Assembly (NCBI GenBank): GCA_934179675.1
Contig: CAKPQS010000001.1
Location: forward strand, 48,184 to 112,183
Reading direction: 5' to 3'
Source: an uncultured Bacilli bacterium
Lineage (GTDB): Bacteria; Bacillota_I; Bacilli_A; RF39; UBA660
DNA length: 64,000 nucleotides
In this document: piece by piece, positions 28,261-37,142 of the stretch
Position numbering within the stretch: the stretch's first letter is position 1
Layout: every line of letters begins with the position of its first letter
Made by a program: the position numbers and the translations under genes
Notes under the pieces: generated by a model
The model's database searches: none
Seen by the model: only the letters and a program-made list of their open reading frames with translations
What the model was told of the DNA's origin: nothing

Positions 28261-28709
28261 ATAAAATTTTTTCGTTCTTTCATAACACAATCTAATCTTG
28301 TTGCACGCATCAATTGATTTTCTATTGTTTCAAATGAACAATCTATAACTAAATTATAACCATTTTTAAACAAAATTTTTGTATTTTCGCCAAGTTTGTA
28401 AAATTTATCAATTTCATGAAGTGATATCCATGAACATTTTGCATATTTTGGTGATGCAGTTGGAAAAAATATAAGTGATTTTGATTCTTCTATCATTATA
28501 GGTAATTTATAAGAATAGTTAAGTAAATTTTTTGTACCTTCACATCTTCCTTCGTATGTACATCCATAATACTTACAACTATCTTCTATAATATCTATAG
28601 TTGATTTATTAATAATAAATTCTTTTTCCCTTTCAATAACACGCGACAATGTTTCATTAATTGCGAGAACAGCATAAGTAGCTGATGTTACTTCATAAGT
28701 ATCTTGCAT
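28254..28709 (-). CDS. comK: ComK-family competence transcription factor
   Basis: Resembles ComK, the master regulator of DNA-uptake genes in Bacillus and relatives. The match covers most of the length: YEVTSATYAVLAI at the N-terminus, IIEDSCKYYGCTYEGR at about residues 40-55 (ComK: SCRYFGSSYEGR), GTKNLL, KLPIMI, FFPTASP at about 81-87, CSWISLHEI at about 92-100, and the C-terminal ENQLMRATRLDCVMKER. Length 151 against about 190 in Bacillus, with the shortening mostly at the tail. It has a strong AAAGGAGGGGG ribosome-binding site and its own terminator. It takes the place of yaaA between dnaN and recF. Name by similarity; the regulon is not known. Confidence 0.85.
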   Translation of the reverse strand: MQDTYEVTSATYAVLAINETLSRVIEREKEFIINKSTIDIIEDSCKYYGCTYEGRCEGTKNLLNYSYKLPIMIEESKSLIFFPTASPKYAKCSWISLHEIDKFYKLGENTKILFKNGYNLVIDCSFETIENQLMRATRLDCVMKERKNFIK

Positions 28710-28809
28710 ATAAAAACCCCCTCCTTTAAGATTTCATGATAAACATGATGGCCTATATACTAGCACCCATATTTGTCGAAATTTGTTGAATTTTGTCGAA
28801 AAAGTTAAA

Positions 28810-28842
28810 AAAATAAAAAAAAAATGAAATTTCTTTCATTTT
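28810..28842 (-). terminator. Intrinsic terminator after dnaN
   Basis: Minus strand: stem AATGAAA/TTTCATT with a GAAA loop, followed by a long T run; just after the dnaN stop codon. Confidence 0.8.
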
Positions 28843-28847
28843 TTTGA

Positions 28848-29969
28848 TTAAAAAGTCCTAATTGGAACAATTAATTGTGTCAAATCTTCTTGTCCTGGAT
28901 TTTTTATTATTATTGGTAATAATTCACCATTAAATAATAAATTTATTTCTTCTGCATTAAAAGTTTTTACTGCTTCCATCATATAACGAGCGCTGAAAGA
29001 TATAACAATATCAGAGTTATTAACATTTTTGATGTTAATATTTTCATCAACCATACCTATTTCTGGTACATTTGATGTTATTTTCATTACATCTCCATTT
29101 GTTTCTAATCTAATTGTATTTTTTTCATCATTATTTGAAAGTAAGGATGCTCTATCTATAGCACTATAAAAATCATTCAAATTAACAACAATGGATACTT
29201 TAAATTCATTTGGTACTAATCTAGATGTATCTGGAAAAGTAGCATTAATAACACTTGTTAAGAAAATAATATTGTTAATTTTAAAAATTATTTTATTTTC
29301 AAACACAAACATTCTTACACATTCATCAGAATCAGGTAATAAATGTACCATTTCTTTTAAATTTTTAGTAGGTAAAATTAAATTATAATCTCTATCTAAA
29401 TTTTGATCTAGCATGATTTCTTTTTTTGCTAATCTATATGAATCAGTTGCTGTACATACAAGTTTATTCCCAGTAAAATTAAAATCTATCCCTGTTAAAG
29501 CTGGTCTTGATTCTTGAGTTGAAGATGCAAATGCTATTTGATTAATAATATTTCTAAATACATTACTATTTATACTAATGCATGTATCATTTTCTTCTAA
29601 ATCTATTTCTGGAAATTCATTAACATCATTACAATTTAAATAAAATTTGGAATTTTCTGTAAAAATATATAACTTCCCGCTTTCATCAGTTTCAATGTTG
29701 ATAACAGTATTTGGTAATTTATTAATTATATCATATATAAATCTACCTGCTACAACAGTACTACCACTTTCATCAATACTTAATATAAGTGATCTGTCTA
29801 TAAGTGTTTTAATTGCAATATTGTTATCAGTACTTAACATATATAGACCATCTTCATTTAGTTCTAATTTAATACAATTTAATATTGGTACTAAATTTTT
29901 ATTTGATATCCCCCTTATTACATAATTTAAATGTTCCATTAAGACATTTTGTTTAATTGAAAATTTCAT
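28848..29969 (-). CDS. dnaN: DNA polymerase III beta sliding clamp
   Basis: Ring-shaped processivity factor. Three repeated clamp domains in 373 residues. Conserved stretches include VLMEHLNYVIRGISNKNLVPIL, GSTVVAGRFIYDIINKLP, FASSTQESRPALTGIDF (domain II), ATDSYRLAKKE and the C-terminal MVDENINIKNVNNSDIVISFSARYMMEAVK, ending in QLIVPIRTF. A GGGAGG ribosome-binding site lies 7 bases upstream. DnaA-box-like elements in the dnaA-dnaN spacer overlap its likely promoter region, allowing DnaA control. Confidence 0.97.
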   Translation of the reverse strand: MKFSIKQNVLMEHLNYVIRGISNKNLVPILNCIKLELNEDGLYMLSTDNNIAIKTLIDRSLILSIDESGSTVVAGRFIYDIINKLPNTVINIETDESGKLYIFTENSKFYLNCNDVNEFPEIDLEENDTCISINSNVFRNIINQIAFASSTQESRPALTGIDFNFTGNKLVCTATDSYRLAKKEIMLDQNLDRDYNLILPTKNLKEMVHLLPDSDECVRMFVFENKIIFKINNIIFLTSVINATFPDTSRLVPNEFKVSIVVNLNDFYSAIDRASLLSNNDEKNTIRLETNGDVMKITSNVPEIGMVDENINIKNVNNSDIVISFSARYMMEAVKTFNAEEINLLFNGELLPIIIKNPGQEDLTQLIVPIRTF

Positions 29970-30023
29970 TTTTTAACCTCCCTATTATTAATATATATTA
30001 TATATATATTTTATTATTATTAA

Positions 30024-30112
30024 TGTTGATATTGTTGATAACTCATGTTTTGCCTTATTTTATAAGGTCAAACTGACTGTTGATAACTTGTTAATAACTT
30101 GAGTTATTAACA
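30024..30112. promoter_or_regulatory. DnaA-box cluster between dnaA and dnaN (second origin half)
   Basis: Elements related to the DnaA box in this genome: TGTTGATAA at 30033-30041 and 30078-30086, TGTTAATAA at 30089-30097, TTATTAACA at 30104-30112 (inside the 3' end of dnaA), plus a weaker TGTTGATAT at 30024. The spacer also holds an A/T-only stretch at about 29989-30022, suited to unwinding, and a CCTTAT/ATAAGG palindrome at 30053-30067. Confidence 0.7.
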
Positions 30113-31449
30113 TTTCCTAATTGATTGTAAATTTTATTAATCGCGATTTTTAATTGTTCATTGGTTTCTATTTCTTTTTTAATTTTATCAACAGCATGGC
30201 AAACTGTTGCATGATTTTTTCCTCCAAAAGCCATACCTATTTTTTCTAAATTTTCATCAAGTAATACTCTACAAATGTACATAGCAACTTGTCTAGGTAT
30301 GACTAAAGTATTATTCCTTCTTTTGCTTTTTAAATCTTCAACATTAACATTATATTGATTTGCGACAATTTGCTGGACTTGCTCAATTTTATTTTTATCT
30401 GTTACTGTAACAACAAAGAAATTTTTAAGGGCTTCAATAGCAAAATCGTATGTAATTTCTGCTCCCCCATTCATTAAAGAATACATAAGAACTCTATTTA
30501 AAGAGCATTCTAACTTCCTTATGTCAGATGTACAATTACTTGCTATATACTCAATAACTTCTTCAGGTATATTAACAACAACACCTTTTTCAATGATTTT
30601 ATTTTTAATTATATTTAATCTTAAATCAAAATCAGGTGGTTGTATATCGACTGGAAGACCACTTGTAAATCTTGTTCTTAATCTATCTTCTAACTTTCTT
30701 AAATCATCAGGCGACCTATCAGAACACAAAACAATTTGTTTGTTATTGGTAGTTAATTCGTTGAAAATATTAAAAAACTCTTGTTGTGATTTGATGGCAG
30801 ATTCTAGAAATTGTATATCATCTATTAACAAGGCATCTATTTTTCGATATTTTTTTTTGAATTCTGATACTCTATCATAATTATTTGCGCTTTTACTCAT
30901 TTCCACAAAATCGTTAATAAATTGTTCACATGTAACATATAAGACATTTTTATGATAAGTATTAACTATATAATTGCCGATTGCATGCATTAAATGTGTT
31001 TTGCCAACTCCACTTCTTCCGTAAATAAAAAGAGGATTATACATCATTCCTGGACTATCAGCAATAGCAAGTGCTGAAACATGAGCAAATTTGTTACTTA
31101 CACCTACTATAAAATTATCAAATGTATAGTTAGGGTTTAGATTGGAAACAAATTTTTCTTCTGCAACTTCAGTAATTTCACAGTCACTAGATTTCGTTTT
31201 TATTTCATCTTCTAAAAAATAAGCTAATTCAAAGTTTGTTCCAGTTATTTCATATATTATTTCCTCTAATTTTCCATTATAATTTTCTTTTAAATATTTT
31301 TTATGTAGCGGAAAAGGAACAATAATTTTAATAATGCCATTTTCTATAGAATTTATTTTCGTTTCTTTAAACCAAGTATCATAATGTATGCTATTAAGTG
31401 AATCATGCATTTTTTCAAGTACAGTATTCCACAATTGTTCTAAATTCAT
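30091..31449 (-). CDS. dnaA: Chromosomal replication initiator DnaA
   Basis: AAA+ initiator that binds DnaA boxes at oriC and melts the origin. Domain I begins NLEQLWNTVLEKM; domain III has Walker A GRSGVGKTHLMHAI near residue 145, Walker B ALLIDDIQFL and the sensor GLPVDIQPPDFDLR; domain IV ends with the DnaA signature MAFGGKNHATVCHAVDKI (usual GGRDHTTV). About 452 residues. The start is the ATG at 31449, preceded by GGGTGGGTGAT; the GTG at 31464 is within that purine-rich site. The domain IV change (GKNHATV) may go with the changed DnaA boxes. Confidence 0.97.
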   Translation of the reverse strand: MNLEQLWNTVLEKMHDSLNSIHYDTWFKETKINSIENGIIKIIVPFPLHKKYLKENYNGKLEEIIYEITGTNFELAYFLEDEIKTKSSDCEITEVAEEKFVSNLNPNYTFDNFIVGVSNKFAHVSALAIADSPGMMYNPLFIYGRSGVGKTHLMHAIGNYIVNTYHKNVLYVTCEQFINDFVEMSKSANNYDRVSEFKKKYRKIDALLIDDIQFLESAIKSQQEFFNIFNELTTNNKQIVLCSDRSPDDLRKLEDRLRTRFTSGLPVDIQPPDFDLRLNIIKNKIIEKGVVVNIPEEVIEYIASNCTSDIRKLECSLNRVLMYSLMNGGAEITYDFAIEALKNFFVVTVTDKNKIEQVQQIVANQYNVNVEDLKSKRRNNTLVIPRQVAMYICRVLLDENLEKIGMAFGGKNHATVCHAVDKIKKEIETNEQLKIAINKIYNQLGNVNNSSY

Positions 31450-31544
31450 GTTTTCATCACCCACCCTTTAACGACTTACACACATATTTTAACTTATTTT
31501 TTCATAAAAAAAAAGCATTTTTGTAAAACTTTTTTAAAAAAAAG

Positions 31545-31662
31545 TTATCAACAAGTTATTAACATTAGTTTTCCCTTATTCTATAAAGGAAATATTAGTT
31601 ATCAACAAAAATGTTGATAACTTTATGAACAGCGTTTTTTATTAACATTTTAGTTATTAACA
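31545..31662. promoter_or_regulatory. oriC: DnaA-box cluster upstream of dnaA
   Basis: Six 9-mers within 118 bp: TTATCAACA at 31545 and 31599, TTATTAACA at 31556, 31639 and 31654, and the inverse TGTTGATAA at 31612-31620. Two (31599 and 31612) face each other. The 340-bp spacer 31450-31791 has no gene and is the point where coding strand switches from minus to plus, as expected at the origin. The canonical TTATCCACA is not seen here; C5-C6 is replaced by CA or TA. Confidence 0.85.
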
Positions 31663-31719
31663 ATTTTGTTAATATGTGTCAAAACATTAGTAAATATATC
31701 AAAAATTTTTGTTGATATC

Positions 31720-31748
31720 TTGCAAATAACTTTAATTTATGTTATATT
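31720..31748 (+). promoter_or_regulatory. Promoter of the rpmH-rnpA-yidC-jag operon
   Basis: TTGCAA (31720-31725), 17-base spacer, TATATT (31743-31748). Confidence 0.75.
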
Positions 31749-31791
31749 ATTCACGTCTTAGCCAAAAAGATATTAACAAGGAGGTGTCCAA

Positions 31792-31914
31792 ATGAAAAGA
31801 ACATATCAACCTAATAATCGTAAAAGAAGCAAAAAACAAGGATTTTTAGCTAGAATGAAAACTAAAATTGTAAATAGTAGAAGAAGAAAGGGACGTAAAG
31901 TTCTTTCACATTAG
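31792..31914 (+). CDS. rpmH: 50S ribosomal protein L34
   Basis: A 40-residue basic protein: [20 protein letters not shown] at the start and [11 protein letters not shown] at the end, the L34 signature. AAGGAGGTG is the ribosome-binding site. Four residues shorter than Bacillus L34, the gap lying between the RMKTK and RRRKGRK segments. It is the first gene on the plus side of oriC, in the universal rpmH-rnpA-yidC order. A stem-loop with T run follows and may partly separate its expression from rnpA. Confidence 0.96.
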   Translation: MKRTYQPNNRKRSKKQGFLARMKTKIVNSRRRKGRKVLSH

Positions 31915-31915
31915 T

Positions 31916-31940
31916 TCACTGAAAAATCAGTGACTTTTTA
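31916..31940 (+). terminator. Stem-loop between rpmH and rnpA (terminator/attenuator)
   Basis: TCACTGA/TCAGTGA 7-bp perfect stem, AAAA loop, then CTTTTTATT. Directly after the rpmH stop and before the rnpA start; probably lets far more L34 than RnpA be made. Confidence 0.8.
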
Positions 31941-31955
31941 TTATGAGGTGTTGCA

Positions 31956-32303
31956 ATGAAAAAAATTAATATTGTTAAAAAGAATGAAGATTTTAGGCGT
32001 ATTATTACTACTGGTAAATGTAAAAAAGGTGAATTATTTAATATATATATAGAAAGAAATGATGAAAAAATATATCATTTTGGTATTAGTGTCAGCAAAA
32101 AAGTAGGAAATGCTGTTGTAAGAAATAAAATAAAAAGACGCTTAAAGGCAATAATTGATAAAAAAAACTACCAAAATGGTTTTAATTGTATTATAATAGT
32201 TAAAGGAGCAATTAATAATTATGATTATAGTTATATCGCAGATAAAATGTTAAATGCTCTTGAAGAATTAAAAATAATAGAAGGAGAACCAAATGAAAAA
32301 TAA
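31956..32303 (+). CDS. rnpA: Ribonuclease P protein component
   Basis: Protein subunit of RNase P, which matures tRNA 5' ends. N-terminal VKKNEDFRRIITTGK, central FGISVSKKVGNAVVRNKIKRRLKAII (the RNR motif that contacts the RNA subunit). Length 115. Its 3' end overlaps yidC by 11 bases, so the two are translationally coupled. Confidence 0.96.
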   Translation: MKKINIVKKNEDFRRIITTGKCKKGELFNIYIERNDEKIYHFGISVSKKVGNAVVRNKIKRRLKAIIDKKNYQNGFNCIIIVKGAINNYDYSYIADKMLNALEELKIIEGEPNEK

Positions 32304-33237
32304 AAGCAAAATATTAATATTATTATCAATATTACTTTTAACGGGTTGTACAAAGCAATTAAAAGATACAAATGGAAACATAGTAAAACATCCAAGTACT
32401 GGTCAAAGTTTAGTAGAAAATGTGTTGTGTAGACCAGAAGATGAAGAATCAATAAAAAAATATACTGAAGCAGGAATAGATATAAATAATTATCCTACGT
32501 GTAAAGAATTTTCGCCATTTAAAACGAAATATGAAGGTATATGGACAAATGTTTTTGTAAAACCTTTAGCTTGGTTAATATTAAAGATTGGATTGATTGT
32601 TAAAGATTATGGAATAGCTTTAATAATAATAACGATATTGATAAGATTATTATTATATCCATTAACCAATAGTACTGCAATGCAATCGGAAAATTTGGCC
32701 AAAGCAAAACCAGAATTAGATAAATTAGAAAAGAAATATGCTGGGAAAAACGACCAAGATTCGATGATGCGAAAAAGTCAAGAAATGATGTTAATATATA
32801 AAAAATTTAATATTAATCCATTATCAAGTTGCTTATTCGCACTTATCCAAATTCCATTATTGATAGCATTTTATGAAGCAATGAATAGATTACCAGCTAT
32901 ATTTGAAGGTAAATTTCTATATGTTATAGATTTAGGAAAAACTGCATCAAGTGCATTTAGTGATGTTGTAAATGGTGCATCCGCACTTAACTTGTTATAT
33001 ATAATATTGCCAATTATAGTAACATTAGTTACACATTTTTCGTTCAAATTAAACAAAACAGCACCAACAGGAACTGAAGACAATATGATGAAATTTATGC
33101 CAATATATATGGTTGGAATAATAGGATTTTCATCAATATTTATGTCAACAGCAATATGTATATATTGGATAACTAATAGTACATTCACAATAATTCAAAA
33201 TCTAATTGTTAAAAGGAGAACACAAAATGTTAAATAA
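32293..33237 (+). CDS. yidC: Membrane protein insertase YidC (Oxa1/SpoIIIJ type)
   Basis: Inserts proteins into the membrane, alone or with SecYEG. Signal sequence with lipobox LLTGC (cysteine about residue 19), then after a soluble segment the Oxa1 core: ITILIRLLLYPLTNSTAMQS with the conserved arginine of the hydrophilic groove, the long cytoplasmic hairpin (KPELDKLEKKYAGKND), and helices FALIQIPLLIAFYEAMNRLP and FSSIFMSTAICIYWITNS. Length 314. It overlaps rnpA and jag in the conserved operon. Confidence 0.95.
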   Translation: MKNKSKILILLSILLLTGCTKQLKDTNGNIVKHPSTGQSLVENVLCRPEDEESIKKYTEAGIDINNYPTCKEFSPFKTKYEGIWTNVFVKPLAWLILKIGLIVKDYGIALIIITILIRLLLYPLTNSTAMQSENLAKAKPELDKLEKKYAGKNDQDSMMRKSQEMMLIYKKFNINPLSSCLFALIQIPLLIAFYEAMNRLPAIFEGKFLYVIDLGKTASSAFSDVVNGASALNLLYIILPIIVTLVTHFSFKLNKTAPTGTEDNMMKFMPIYMVGIIGFSSIFMSTAICIYWITNSTFTIIQNLIVKRRTQNVK

Positions 33238-33844
33238 ATATGAAGGAAGAACTTATGAAGAAGCTTTACAAAAGTGTTTAAGGCAACTTGAATTAGATGA
33301 AACAGAATTATATATTGATGTGAAAGAAAAAGAACCATCAGATGATAATAAAAACAAAATAGAAATTACAGTATTGCCAAAACAAGATGTAATCGATTAT
33401 ATAAAAGAAATAGTTCAAAATATAGGTAATGCTTTTGTTTCAAATATTACAACAAAAATAACAGATTTAGAAGATGTTTTAAATGTTTCAATATATTCAG
33501 ATGTAAATCCCATATTAATAGGAAAAGATGGTAAAAATTTAAGTGCTATTCAAACAATTATAAAACAAGCAGTTTTTAGAAAGTTTAATAGAAGCATAAA
33601 AGTATCAGTAGATATCGCAAATTATAAAAATAAAAAAATCAAAAATTTGAAATACGAAGTATCTAAAATTGCTGAAGAAGTTTTAAATTCTAAAATAGAA
33701 GCCCATTTAGATCCAATGAATTCTTACGAAAGAAGAATTGTACATACATTAGTAAGTGAATATAAAAATTTAGAAACTATAAGTGAAGGCGAAGAACCAA
33801 ATCGTTATGTTGTAATTAAGTATAAAGAAACTTTAGACCAATAG
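33227..33844 (+). CDS. jag: RNA-binding protein Jag/KhpB
   Basis: SpoIIIJ-associated RNA-binding protein with an N-terminal Jag domain (YEGRTYEEALQKCLRQLELDETELY), a KH domain (NPILIGKDGKNLSAIQTIIKQ) and a C-terminal R3H domain (LDPMNSYERRIVHTLVSEY; R3H-type RxxxH). Length 205. The start is the ATG at 33227, with AAAGGAG upstream; an earlier ATG at 33206 lies before that site. Works with KhpA and affects cell elongation in streptococci; the operon with yidC is conserved. Confidence 0.94.
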   Translation: MLNKYEGRTYEEALQKCLRQLELDETELYIDVKEKEPSDDNKNKIEITVLPKQDVIDYIKEIVQNIGNAFVSNITTKITDLEDVLNVSIYSDVNPILIGKDGKNLSAIQTIIKQAVFRKFNRSIKVSVDIANYKNKKIKNLKYEVSKIAEEVLNSKIEAHLDPMNSYERRIVHTLVSEYKNLETISEGEEPNRYVVIKYKETLDQ

Positions 33845-33855
33845 GTCTTTTTTTC
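33835..33855 (+). terminator. Terminator of the rpmH-jag operon
   Basis: AGACC/GGTCT stem with an AATA loop, then a T run; overlaps the jag stop codon. Confidence 0.75.
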
Positions 33856-33884
33856 TTGTATTATTTTTATTCGTGTGCTAAAAT
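33856..33884 (+). promoter_or_regulatory. Promoter of mnmE-mnmG-rsmG
   Basis: TTGTAT (33856-33861), 17-base spacer, TAAAAT (33879-33884), about 25 bases before the mnmE start. Confidence 0.65.
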
Positions 33885-33909
33885 ACCATTAGAAAAAAAG
33901 GAGGTAACT

Positions 33910-35259
33910 ATGAATGATACAATTGCAGCACTTGCAACTTCGCTCGGAATAGGTGCAATATCAATAATTAGGGTTAGTGGAAATGATGCAATTAAAATCG
34001 TAAAATCAATCTTTAAAGGAAAAGATTTAAGTAAAGTTGAAGATCATACAATAAATTACGGTTTTATAGTTGATGGAAATAAAAAAATAGATGAGGTTTT
34101 AATCTCTGTAATGAAAGCACCTAAAACTTTTACTAAAGAAGATGTTGTGGAAATAAATTGCCATGGAGGTATAATTGCAAGCAACAAAATATTAGAACTA
34201 TTATTAACTAATGGATGTCGTTTAGCAGAACCAGGAGAATTTACAAAACGAGCATTTTTAAATGGTAGGATAAATTTAGTAGAAGCAGATGGTATCATGG
34301 ATATGATAAGTGCTAAAACAGCTAAAATGAGTGCTATGGCAATGCAAAAAATAAACGGAAATACTAGTAATAAGATAAAAGAAATAAGAGATTTACTAGT
34401 AGGTATAATAACCAATATAGAAGTTAATATAGATTATCCTGAATATTATGATATAGAAGAAATGACAAATGAGAAAATAGAAAATGGAATGAAAAAAGTT
34501 CAACAAATATTAAGTCAAACAATAAAAGATTCTAGAGATGGATGTATAATAAAAAATGGTATAAATATGCTTATTTTAGGAAGACCAAATGTTGGAAAGA
34601 GTAGTTTGTTAAATGCTTTACTTGAAGAAGAAAAGGCAATAGTAACGGATATTGCAGGAACAACAAGAGATATTGTTGAAGGGGAAATATCAATAAATGG
34701 TTTTGCCATAAATATAATAGATACTGCTGGGATTAGAAAATCAGATAATCTAGTTGAACAAATAGGGGTAAATAAAAGTATTCAGATGATTGAAAAAGCA
34801 GATTTAATAATATATATGTTAAATTATAATGATGTTTTTTCGAAAGAAGATGAAGATTTATTAAATAAAATAAATAAAAAACCATATATAGTATGTATAA
34901 ATAAAACGGATTTAGAAAATAAATTAATTCTTCCAAAAAATATCGAAAATCCTATTAAAATGTGTATTCAAAATAATCAAGGAATAGAAGAATTAAAAAA
35001 TAAAATTATCCAAATGTTTAATCTAGAACAAATAGAAACAGCAGATTTAAACTATATAACCAATCCAGATCAAATTGCAAAATTAAAAAAATGTTTAAAT
35101 TTAACCAATGAAGTACTTGAAAAAGTTAAACATACAAGCGTAGATATGCTTGAAATAGATATAAGGGCAATATGGACATGTTTAGGAGAAATATTGGGCG
35201 AAAATTATGACGAAGAATTATTAGATGAATTATTTTCAAGATTTTGTGTAGGGAAGTGA
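33910..35259 (+). CDS. mnmE: tRNA uridine-5-carboxymethylaminomethyl modification GTPase MnmE
   Basis: GTPase that with MnmG modifies U34 of certain tRNAs. N-terminal tetrahydrofolate-binding domain (DTIAALATSLGIGAISIIRVSG, EINCHGGIIASNKILELLL, EPGEFTKRAFLNGR); G domain with P-loop GRPNVGKSSLLNAL, DIAGTTRDIVEGE, DTAGIR and NKTD; C-terminus ends in the conserved FCVGK with the essential cysteine. Length 449. The ATG at 33910, after AAGGAGGTAA, is the start; the more upstream ATG at 33856 lies in the promoter. Confidence 0.98.
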   Translation: MNDTIAALATSLGIGAISIIRVSGNDAIKIVKSIFKGKDLSKVEDHTINYGFIVDGNKKIDEVLISVMKAPKTFTKEDVVEINCHGGIIASNKILELLLTNGCRLAEPGEFTKRAFLNGRINLVEADGIMDMISAKTAKMSAMAMQKINGNTSNKIKEIRDLLVGIITNIEVNIDYPEYYDIEEMTNEKIENGMKKVQQILSQTIKDSRDGCIIKNGINMLILGRPNVGKSSLLNALLEEEKAIVTDIAGTTRDIVEGEISINGFAINIIDTAGIRKSDNLVEQIGVNKSIQMIEKADLIIYMLNYNDVFSKEDEDLLNKINKKPYIVCINKTDLENKLILPKNIENPIKMCIQNNQGIEELKNKIIQMFNLEQIETADLNYITNPDQIAKLKKCLNLTNEVLEKVKHTSVDMLEIDIRAIWTCLGEILGENYDEELLDELFSRFCVGK

Positions 35260-35264
35260 GATAA

Positions 35265-37142
35265 ATGGAATATGAAATAATAGTAGTAGGAGGAGGTCAT
35301 GCCGGTTGCGAAGCTTCATTAGCATCAGCAAGAAAAGGTCATAATACTCTTCTAATATCATCAAATATAAAAAATATAGCAGATATGCCATGCAATCCTT
35401 CAATTGGTGGTTCTGCAAAAGGAATAGTTGTTAGAGAAATAGATGCTTTAGGGGGTGAAATGGGTAGAAATGCCGATAAATCATTACTCCAAATAAAGAT
35501 GTTAAATAATGCCAAAGGGCCAGCTGTTCGTGCTTTACGTGCTCAAGCAGATAAGATAACATATCCACAGAATATGTTAAAAACATTAAAAAATACAAAA
35601 AATTTAACTATATTAGAAGGTATGGTTGAAGATTTAATCATAGAAAATGGTAAAGTAAATGGTGTTATTCTTGAAGATAATACAAAAATAAAATCAAAAA
35701 TCGTAATATTAACGACAGGGACATATCTAAAATCTGATATAATGATTGGTTCAACAAGAACAAGAAGTGGTCCACATTATGAAAAGCCAAGTAATTTCTT
35801 AAGCGATAATTTAAAAAAATATGGTTTAAAAATAATTAGATTGAAAACTGGTACACCACAAAGAATTGATAAAAAAACAATAGATTTTTCAAAAACAGAA
35901 TTAGAGGAAGGAGATAAAACACCTTTAACATTTAGTTTTGATAATGCTGTTTATTATGATGTTACTAAACAAATACCATGCCATTTAACATATACAACTT
36001 CTAAAACACATGAAATAATTAAAGAAAATATTCATAAATCAAGTATGTATGGCGGATTAAATGATGTAACTGGTGTTGGACCGAGATACTGTCCATCAAT
36101 TGAAGATAAAGTAATGCGTTTTAAAGATAAAGAAAGACATCAATTATTTCTTGAACCAGAAAGCTTATACTATGATGATATTTATTTACAGGGCTTTTCA
36201 ACAAGTATGCCTTATGATATACAAGAACAAATGGTTCATTCTTTACCAGGATTAGAAAATGCTAAAATATTAAAATATGCTTATGCAATAGAATATGATG
36301 CTATTTATCCAACACAAATGAAAGCAAATTTAGAGTCAAAAATAATAGAAAATTTATTTACAGCAGGTCAGATAAATGGTACATCTGGTTATGAAGAAGC
36401 TGCATGTCAAGGATTAATGTCTGGAATAAATGCATCATTAAAATTAGAAAACAAAGAACCTCTTGTTTTAAAAAGAAATGAAGCTTACATTGGTGTTTTA
36501 ATTGATGATTTAATAACAAAAGGAATAAAGGATCCATATCGTTTACTTTCATCAAGAGCAGAATATCGTTTATTATTAAGAAGTGATAATGCAGATGAGC
36601 GATTAATGCCGATAGGTAATAGGATAGGTTTAGTATCTGATGAAAGATATAATAAATATCTTGAAAAAAAGAACCAAGAATTAGAATTAATGAATCTTTT
36701 GCAACAAACAAAAATAACGCCTAAACAAGATGTTTTAAGTTATTTAGAAAAAATTAATTCATCTACATTAAAAGATGGAATTTCCTTATATAATTTACTT
36801 AAAAGACCAGAAGTAAAAATAGAAAATATAGAACATTTTATTAATTTGGACGTATATTCAAAAGAAATAAAGGAAAATGTTGAAATTAATATTAAATATG
36901 AAGGATATATAAATAAGGTTAATAAAGAAGTAGTTGATTATAAAAAATTGGAATCAAAAAGAATTCCAAATGATATAGATTATGACAAAATAATAAATTT
37001 AGCAAGCGAAGCAAAACAAAAATTAAAAGAAGTAAAACCAGAAACTCTTGCTCAAGCATTAAGGATAAGTGGTGTTAATCCAATAGATATATCATTGTTA
37101 TCTATATATATAAAAAAGGAATATTCAAATGGAAATAAATGA
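35265..37142 (+). CDS. mnmG: tRNA uridine-5-carboxymethylaminomethyl synthesis enzyme MnmG (GidA)
   Basis: FAD-dependent partner of MnmE. N-terminal dinucleotide fold VVGGGHAGCEASLASARKG, cysteine-containing PCNPSIGGSAKG, RSGPHYEKPSNFL, GPRYCPSIEDKVMRF and FTAGQINGTSGYEEAACQGL are all diagnostic. Length 625. It follows mnmE by 5 bases and overlaps rsmG by 14 bases; this mnmE-mnmG-rsmG string is the standard origin-proximal operon of Bacilli. Confidence 0.98.
   Translation: MEYEIIVVGGGHAGCEASLASARKGHNTLLISSNIKNIADMPCNPSIGGSAKGIVVREIDALGGEMGRNADKSLLQIKMLNNAKGPAVRALRAQADKITYPQNMLKTLKNTKNLTILEGMVEDLIIENGKVNGVILEDNTKIKSKIVILTTGTYLKSDIMIGSTRTRSGPHYEKPSNFLSDNLKKYGLKIIRLKTGTPQRIDKKTIDFSKTELEEGDKTPLTFSFDNAVYYDVTKQIPCHLTYTTSKTHEIIKENIHKSSMYGGLNDVTGVGPRYCPSIEDKVMRFKDKERHQLFLEPESLYYDDIYLQGFSTSMPYDIQEQMVHSLPGLENAKILKYAYAIEYDAIYPTQMKANLESKIIENLFTAGQINGTSGYEEAACQGLMSGINASLKLENKEPLVLKRNEAYIGVLIDDLITKGIKDPYRLLSSRAEYRLLLRSDNADERLMPIGNRIGLVSDERYNKYLEKKNQELELMNLLQQTKITPKQDVLSYLEKINSSTLKDGISLYNLLKRPEVKIENIEHFINLDVYSKEIKENVEINIKYEGYINKVNKEVVDYKKLESKRIPNDIDYDKIINLASEAKQKLKEVKPETLAQALRISGVNPIDISLLSIYIKKEYSNGNK

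Noticed and set aside
29989..30022. A/T-only stretch as a separate repeat element
   Set aside because: Simple AT alternation next to the dnaN promoter; better explained as an unwinding-prone part of the origin spacer than as a repeat family.
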